From contig NZ_RCTZ02000010.1 of NCBI RefSeq assembly GCF_003667315.2, forward strand, positions 101,830 through 165,829: a stretch of 64,000 nucleotides of DNA, given 5' to 3'. Shown in pieces: positions 59,929 to 64,000 of this stretch. The notes under the pieces were generated by a model. The model saw only the letters and a program-made list of their open reading frames with translations, had not been told where the DNA came from and did not search any database. The stretch's first letter is position 1. Every line of letters starts with the position of its first letter. The stretch comes from Tropicibacter alexandrii (GTDB lineage: Bacteria > Pseudomonadota > Alphaproteobacteria > Rhodobacterales > Rhodobacteraceae). Made by a program: the position numbers and the translations under genes.

Positions 59929-60246
59929 TTAGGCATGGCTGGAAAAGGCTGGTGATTGCGGAAGGGCTGATTTTCCAGTCATGTTAAAGCAAAATATCAG
60001 TCACTTAATGATCCGCAATCCAAGAGAATGTCACCTGTTTTCCGGGTTGACAATAGACGGCGGCACCAGAGGCTAATTCGACCAGCCTCTGGTTGTTTCG
60101 ACGTCGAGATACAGATCAGTCCGAGCCCGGCCTCATGGACGTGTTCGATCTTCATCTTTATCGCCCCATTCGGGACCAACGAATGCCAGTGTGTCACGTT
60201 CACGCGGCAAAGACAGCGCCAACATGTTAAACATAATAAACTTATA
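59929..60246. other. Gene-free junction between glpK and phage-like element
   Basis: 318 bases with lower GC than the flanks. CTGGAAAA (59939-59946) and TTTTCCAG (59971-59978) form a long-loop inverted repeat that could be the glpK terminator. A TTGACA at 60047 and a consensus TATAAT at 60243 are present but not at normal spacing from each other. No tRNA gene or clear direct repeat that would mark attL was found. Confidence 0.55.
60065..60098 (+). terminator. Terminator-like hairpin at the junction
   Basis: ACCAGAGGCT (60065-60074) pairs with AGCCTCTGGT (60084-60093) around a 9-base loop and is followed by TGTTT. It could end the glpK transcript about 140 bases after its stop. Confidence 0.55.
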
Positions 60247-60708
60247 ATGATGGCGTGGCGATCCCGGCAGGACACAAAGACAGCCAATAAAATCAACGCG
60301 GTAAGTCGTCCAACATTGCAGCATTCCCCCATTGAGAACGTTGGGGAAAATCTGCGTTTGTCCAACCTGAAAACCGCAGATGCGGCAAAGAAAAACCCCG
60401 ACGCGCTGGCGGGCGGCGTCGAGGTTCAAACTGCAAAGGAAGCGGGACAGCTTCGCCGGAACTATACCCCGAAAGGTGGCCGCGTGGCAATCGTCAAAGC
60501 GGCGCGAGCGCTGGCCAAGTGCCTCGTCTCCGGCATCACCGGGGACAAAGCGGCGGGGCTGGTGGCGATCTTCTCCGCGCGTCTGACCGAGGACCAGAAG
60601 GCGGGCATCGCCTATGCCGCGCTTCGCAGCATGGCCAACGAAAACGCCGCCTATGAGGTCGCATCACTGGCCCTTTTCGGCACCTATCGCGGGGAGGCTG
60701 TGGCATGA
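60247..60708 (+). CDS. Hypothetical protein, first gene of phage-like element
   Basis: Protein of up to 153 residues with no recognised family. The part after residue 60 (KTADAAKKNPDALAGGVEVQ onward) is Ala-rich, helical and basic. The start is uncertain: the two ATG codons at 60247/60250 overlap a TATAAT box and have no SD, and a TTG at 60358 with an upstream GGGGA is an alternative. The ATGA overlap with the next gene at 60705 supports the frame. Confidence 0.55.
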   Translation: MMAWRSRQDTKTANKINAVSRPTLQHSPIENVGENLRLSNLKTADAAKKNPDALAGGVEVQTAKEAGQLRRNYTPKGGRVAIVKAARALAKCLVSGITGDKAAGLVAIFSARLTEDQKAGIAYAALRSMANENAAYEVASLALFGTYRGEAVA

Positions 60709-61103
60709 CTATGCAGCGCAGACGCTCCGCATTCGAGCCTGAGATTGGTTCGCGCCGGATCACCCGTGACGGCAAGCGGCAAGAGTATCGCGGCGCTTTT
60801 GAGGGCTGGGTTGCCCAACGCGGCGAGGACGACATTCCCGAAGCGCAATGGCTGGCATCCGGGGCCGGTAGCCCCAAGCGCCGTGGCGACGAACTCGAAC
60901 GCCTGTTGCATTACATGCCGACGATTGCCCGCGCGGCAACTGATACGTGGGCCAAGGGCTTCGCGGCGTCCATTTCCCGCCAAGCCCAGAAACGCGGCTG
61001 GAAGCCGACCCCCAAGCAATTGTCGATGATGCGCCGCTTGGTGTCCGACCTGTTCGCTCATGGCTATGAGGGGGAGGGCTTCGCTGTTGTTGACACCGAC
61101 TGA
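60705..61103 (+). CDS. Hypothetical phage protein
   Basis: 132-residue basic protein starting MTMQRRRSAFEPEIGSRRIT, Arg/Lys-rich with a C-terminal helix (KPTPKQLSMMRRLVSDLFAH). It starts within the stop of the previous gene (ATGA). No family recognised; may bind DNA. Confidence 0.6.
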   Translation: MTMQRRRSAFEPEIGSRRITRDGKRQEYRGAFEGWVAQRGEDDIPEAQWLASGAGSPKRRGDELERLLHYMPTIARAATDTWAKGFAASISRQAQKRGWKPTPKQLSMMRRLVSDLFAHGYEGEGFAVVDTD

Positions 61104-61947
61104 CCACCTCCCGAAGACGCTGCCGGATCGCACCTGCATCCGCCGAGAAGAAGAGATTGAGCGGCGCAAGTCGCTCTTTCGTCAGGCCAAGGCCACTTCA
61201 ACCGGCCTGCGCACGGCATTGGACCAGCAATACAAACGCGGCTCCCTGACACGGGCTGACCACCTGATCCTTACCTTGATGATCCGTCAGAACTTGCGCG
61301 CGTGTGTGCGCAAGGAACTGTTCTATCGACCGACCCGCAAGGGACTGGCGCGGGCGTCCGGGTATAGCCAACGCACCGTTAGCACGTCTCTGGCGCGCTT
61401 GAAGGCCGCTGGCCTTGTTGTGGCCGTGCGCTATGCCAAGGGCGGCAGACTGGGCGACAAGGGGCATGGGCTGGCCACGGAATGGCGCTCTGGTTGCCTG
61501 CAACTGTTGCCCGATCAACTGGCCGCTCTGGGCTATCGCCTGTCAAAATCGTTCATCGCTGACCTGCGCGACTTGGCGGCGTGGGCGGCTCATCAGGTGG
61601 GCCAGCACACCGAGACCAAGGCCGATATTATTTTGCCCGCACCGCCTACCGGGAAGAAACTGCCCGGCACTTTAGTGGGGATAGTTAAGAGACCTTTGCG
61701 TCAACCGCATGTTGCGCCTGTGGAGGCGTCGGTGGGGCGTGTCGCACTGCTCGGGGATGATCCACCGGCGTTGCCCTTTGTGGGTGTCATCCGCAATGGC
61801 GATGAAAGGGCCGGTTCTCTGCGGCATGCCGATGGTCTTCAACGTCCAGCGCTTGGAAGGCTGGCAAAGTTGGCCACGGGTATGGCCAGACATTCCCGCA
61901 AGACCTGCGGTCCGGGTGCATCGGCACTGAAAGGCGGTGGTCAATGA
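61060..61947 (+). CDS. Winged-helix protein, replication-initiator-like
   Basis: Protein of 295 residues. Residues about 95-125 (RKGLARASGYSQRTVSTSLARLKAAGLV) form a clear winged-helix DNA-binding element. The C-terminal third (after residue 200) is Arg/Gly-rich and unlike a folded domain. The start is uncertain: ATG 61060 lies inside the previous gene, and a TTG at 61087 follows GGAGGG with 7-base spacing. Its stop overlaps the next gene's ATG. Confidence 0.6.
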   Translation: MAMRGRASLLLTPTDHLPKTLPDRTCIRREEEIERRKSLFRQAKATSTGLRTALDQQYKRGSLTRADHLILTLMIRQNLRACVRKELFYRPTRKGLARASGYSQRTVSTSLARLKAAGLVVAVRYAKGGRLGDKGHGLATEWRSGCLQLLPDQLAALGYRLSKSFIADLRDLAAWAAHQVGQHTETKADIILPAPPTGKKLPGTLVGIVKRPLRQPHVAPVEASVGRVALLGDDPPALPFVGVIRNGDERAGSLRHADGLQRPALGRLAKLATGMARHSRKTCGPGASALKGGGQ

Positions 61948-62126
61948 TTGCGGCGCTGTATCTCTTGGGCGTTCCCGCGCTTTGGGCGCTGATCCTTGGC
62001 GCGGTGGCCGACCTGCTAATCCTCTGGTTGGTCCCAATTCCGCAAAAGCGCAAACGGGTAGGAACCGTGGGTGGTAGTCTTTCTTTCTCTCTCCCGAAAA
62101 AATCCGGGGGGAAATCGGATGGCTAG
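61944..62126 (+). CDS. Small membrane protein of the phage-like element
   Basis: 60-residue protein with one strong membrane span (ALYLLGVPALWALILGAV plus ADLLILWLV) and a basic tail. It starts in the stop of the previous gene (ATGA) and ends 8 bases after the terminase start. A holin-like or anchor role is possible but unproven. Confidence 0.55.
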   Translation: MIAALYLLGVPALWALILGAVADLLILWLVPIPQKRKRVGTVGGSLSFSLPKKSGGKSDG

Positions 62127-63651
62127 GGCATCGAAAGAGGCAATGGCCGCTCTGCGCTTCCTTCCCAAGCTGGTCATTCCCGAGGGCCGGACGGCGGGCA
62201 AGCGGTTGAAGCTGGCCACGTATCAAAAGGACTTTGTGCGCGGGGCCTTTGCCAAGGACATAGCGGCGGGCGTCCTGTCGATCGGTCGCGGCGGGGCCAA
62301 AACCGCGCTGTCTGCGGGCATCGCACTGGGGCATCTCGTGGGCGAGATTGCCCCCCAGCCAAAGCGGGAAATCATCTTCGCCGCGCGCAACCGTGACCAA
62401 GCCAAGATCGCGTTTGGGTTCTTGGTCGGGTTCATCGAGGGCCTGCCCGAGGACGAGCAGGAGCAATTCACGATCCGGCGCGGCTCCAAGCTGGAGGTCG
62501 AGACTGCCGAGAACGGCGGCGGGCTGGCGCGCGTCATTGCTGCGGATGGCAAGTCTATCTTGGGCGGCGCTCCGACGCTGGCCATATTGGACGAGCGCGC
62601 GGCATGGGAACGCGAGAAAGGCGACAATCTCGAAAACGCGATCCTGTCCGGTCTGGGCAAGCGCGACGGGCGGGCGCTGATTATCTCGACGTCTGCGCCT
62701 GACGACGCGAACACCTTTTCGCGGTGGTTGGATGAACCGCCCCCCGGCACCTATGTGCAGGAACATCGCCCTGAACCGGGATTGCCCCCGGATGATCTGG
62801 CAAGCCTTCTCATTGCCAATCCCGGCGCGGTCGAGGGCATCGGCTCAACGCCGGAATGGTTGGTTGCACAAGCGCGGCGGGCCATTGCGCGCGGTGGCTC
62901 TGCCCTGTCCAGCTTTCGGAATCTCAACCGGAATGAACGTGTCGCGTCTGACGACCGTTCCGTCCTTGTGACCGTTGACGAATGGCTTGGGGCCGAGGTC
63001 GCGCCTGACGATCTGCCCGAACGCGCGGGGCCGGTGATCTTGGGCGTTGATCTGGGCGGCTCCCGTTCCATGTCGGCGGCTTCGCTGTATTGGCCGGAAA
63101 CCGGGCGCTTGGAATCGGTCGGGGCATTTCCCTGCAAGCCGGGGCTGGCGGATCGCGGCGCGGCGGATGGCGTCTCGGGACGCTATGTCGAGATGCACGA
63201 CCGGGGCGAACTGGTGACGATGGGCGAAACCACGGTTCCCGTTGGTCGGTTCATGGCCGATGTGGTGGCGCTGCTGGACGGGCAAACCCCGGCGGCAATC
63301 GTGGGTGACAGGTTCCGACATGCCGAGTTTCTGGAAGCCTTGAACGACGCTGGCCTAGAGCGCGTCCCGTTCATCTGGCGCGGGTTCGGATGGAAGGACG
63401 GCTCCGAAGATGTGGAGCGGTTCCGGCGCGCGCTATTCGAGGGCAAGATTTGTTGCGCCCCGTCCCTGCTGCTGCGGTCTGCCTTCGCTGACGCGATCAC
63501 GCTTGTTGACCCGGCGGGCAACCACAAGCTGGCGAAGGCAAGATCAACAGGCCGGATTGATGCGGCGGCGGCAACGGTGCTGGCCGTGGCGCAAGGCATC
63601 CGCATGACGAGCGCACCCAAGGGCAAACGGGGGCGGGTCGCATGGGGATGA
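62119..63651 (+). CDS. Phage terminase large subunit
   Basis: DNA-packaging ATPase/nuclease of 510 residues. Walker A is GRGGAKT (about residues 56-62), Walker B is LAILDERAAW, and the C-terminal nuclease domain begins VILGVDLGGSRSMSAASLYW with a metal-binding Asp. The start at 62119 (MARASKEAMAAL) follows GGGGGGAAATCGG. No small terminase subunit is recognised upstream. It overlaps the HNH gene by 4-10 bases. Confidence 0.85.
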   Translation: MARASKEAMAALRFLPKLVIPEGRTAGKRLKLATYQKDFVRGAFAKDIAAGVLSIGRGGAKTALSAGIALGHLVGEIAPQPKREIIFAARNRDQAKIAFGFLVGFIEGLPEDEQEQFTIRRGSKLEVETAENGGGLARVIAADGKSILGGAPTLAILDERAAWEREKGDNLENAILSGLGKRDGRALIISTSAPDDANTFSRWLDEPPPGTYVQEHRPEPGLPPDDLASLLIANPGAVEGIGSTPEWLVAQARRAIARGGSALSSFRNLNRNERVASDDRSVLVTVDEWLGAEVAPDDLPERAGPVILGVDLGGSRSMSAASLYWPETGRLESVGAFPCKPGLADRGAADGVSGRYVEMHDRGELVTMGETTVPVGRFMADVVALLDGQTPAAIVGDRFRHAEFLEALNDAGLERVPFIWRGFGWKDGSEDVERFRRALFEGKICCAPSLLLRSAFADAITLVDPAGNHKLAKARSTGRIDAAAATVLAVAQGIRMTSAPKGKRGRVAWG

Positions 63652-63953
63652 ATGACTTCAAACGACATTCTGCGCGCGTCACGCGCGGGCCACGGTGGAA
63701 GGCGCTGCGGATGCAGGCGCTAGACCGCGACGACTGGCAATGCGTCGAGTGTGGCGAGCGGCGGCGGCTGGAAATCGACCATATCGAACCCGTCAGGACG
63801 CGCCCCGATTTGGCCTATTCGCTGGCCAATCTCCAAACACTCTGCGGGCGCTGTCATGCCCGCAAAACCCGAATTGAGGTCGGCATGGGCCGACCCAATC
63901 CCAAGCGTGATGCTTGGAAAACCTTGAACCGCCCCGGGTTTACCGGAGAGTAA
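63642..63953 (+). CDS. HNH endonuclease
   Basis: 103-residue HNH nuclease: CVECGERRRLEIDHIEPVRT and the zinc pair CGRCHARKT. HNH nucleases often flank terminase genes and help cleave cos or pac DNA. ATG codons at 63642 and 63648 are both possible; the second overlaps the terminase TGA. Confidence 0.85.
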   Translation: MGMNDFKRHSARVTRGPRWKALRMQALDRDDWQCVECGERRRLEIDHIEPVRTRPDLAYSLANLQTLCGRCHARKTRIEVGMGRPNPKRDAWKTLNRPGFTGE

Positions 63954-63974
63954 AACTCTCAAAGGATGAACCCT

Positions 63975-64000
63975 ATGGACCAGAAGAAGCACACCCCGAA
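63975..64000 (+). CDS. Start of next phage gene (truncated)
   Basis: AAAGGATGAACCCT precedes ATG 63975; only the first residues (MDQKKHTP) are in the window. In phages the gene after terminase and HNH is usually the portal protein, but nothing in this fragment confirms that. Confidence 0.4.

Noticed and set aside
59939..59978. CTGGAAAA inverted repeat as a confident glpK terminator
   Set aside because: The loop is 24 bases long and no T run follows, so it is only noted in the junction entry.

Overview
This window is high-GC, gene-dense chromosomal DNA from an alphaproteobacterium, most likely a member of the Rhodobacterales (Roseobacter/Paracoccaceae group). Pointers are the rhizobial/roseobacter-type glycerol ABC operon (glpR-glpD-glpS-glpT-glpP-glpQ-DUF2160-glpV-glpK), a short Rhodobacterales-type protein beside efp, a PopZ-like acidic protein next to tolC and pcm, an RTX-type acidic protein, and the tRNA-Glu and tRNA-Cys sequences. 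No rRNA gene, CRISPR array or insertion sequence was found.

Layout. 1-4.4 kb: the end of a sugar ABC transporter operon (partial permease, binding protein), a divergent LacI regulator with a pair of AAACGTTT-core operators, and a NAPE-PLD-like metallo-hydrolase fused to the regulator by a 1-base overlap. 4.4-9 kb: two identical tandem tRNA-Glu genes, recJ, glpX and hom. 9-16.3 kb: a small lipoprotein and a TetR regulator sharing a 20-bp palindrome, two lipid-anchored cytochromes c, a hotdog thioesterase, a DMT transporter, an Ldh-family dehydrogenase, an RTX protein with a 12-copy 9-residue repeat, and lolD-lolC. 16.4-28.7 kb: mixed housekeeping genes (two aminotransferases, a phosphatase plus MsbA-like exporter pair, ygfZ, efp, PopZ-like, tolC, pcm). 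28.9-34.5 kb: tRNA-Cys followed by a surface-glycan patch (two sulfotransferase-like proteins, a frameshifted acyltransferase, a GT61). 34.6-43.4 kb: ygiD/LysR/pirin, then a ynjF-ynjB-ynjC-ynjD transport operon and a convergent alpha-glucosidase.

43.7-47.3 kb holds the most unusual locus: three tightly overlapping genes for an alpha/beta-hydrolase (GHSMGG), a caspase-fold protein with an apparent His125/Cys175 dyad, and a protein of unknown function with a beta-rich start and a helical second half. This looks like an intracellular, protease-plus-lipase cassette and is the best candidate for an undescribed system. It is followed by eutB-eutC.

49.6-59.9 kb is the complete glycerol uptake and catabolism locus: GlpR represses, GlpSTPQ-DUF2160-V imports glycerol, GlpK phosphorylates it and GlpD oxidises glycerol-3-phosphate. 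A previously overlooked 44-codon gene sits exactly between glpT and glpP, and the two ATPases carry complementary degeneracies that predict one dead and one live ATP site.

60-64 kb is the left part of a prophage or phage-like integrated element (small hypothetical genes, a winged-helix protein, terminase large subunit, HNH nuclease) that continues past the window. No integrase or attachment site is visible inside the window.
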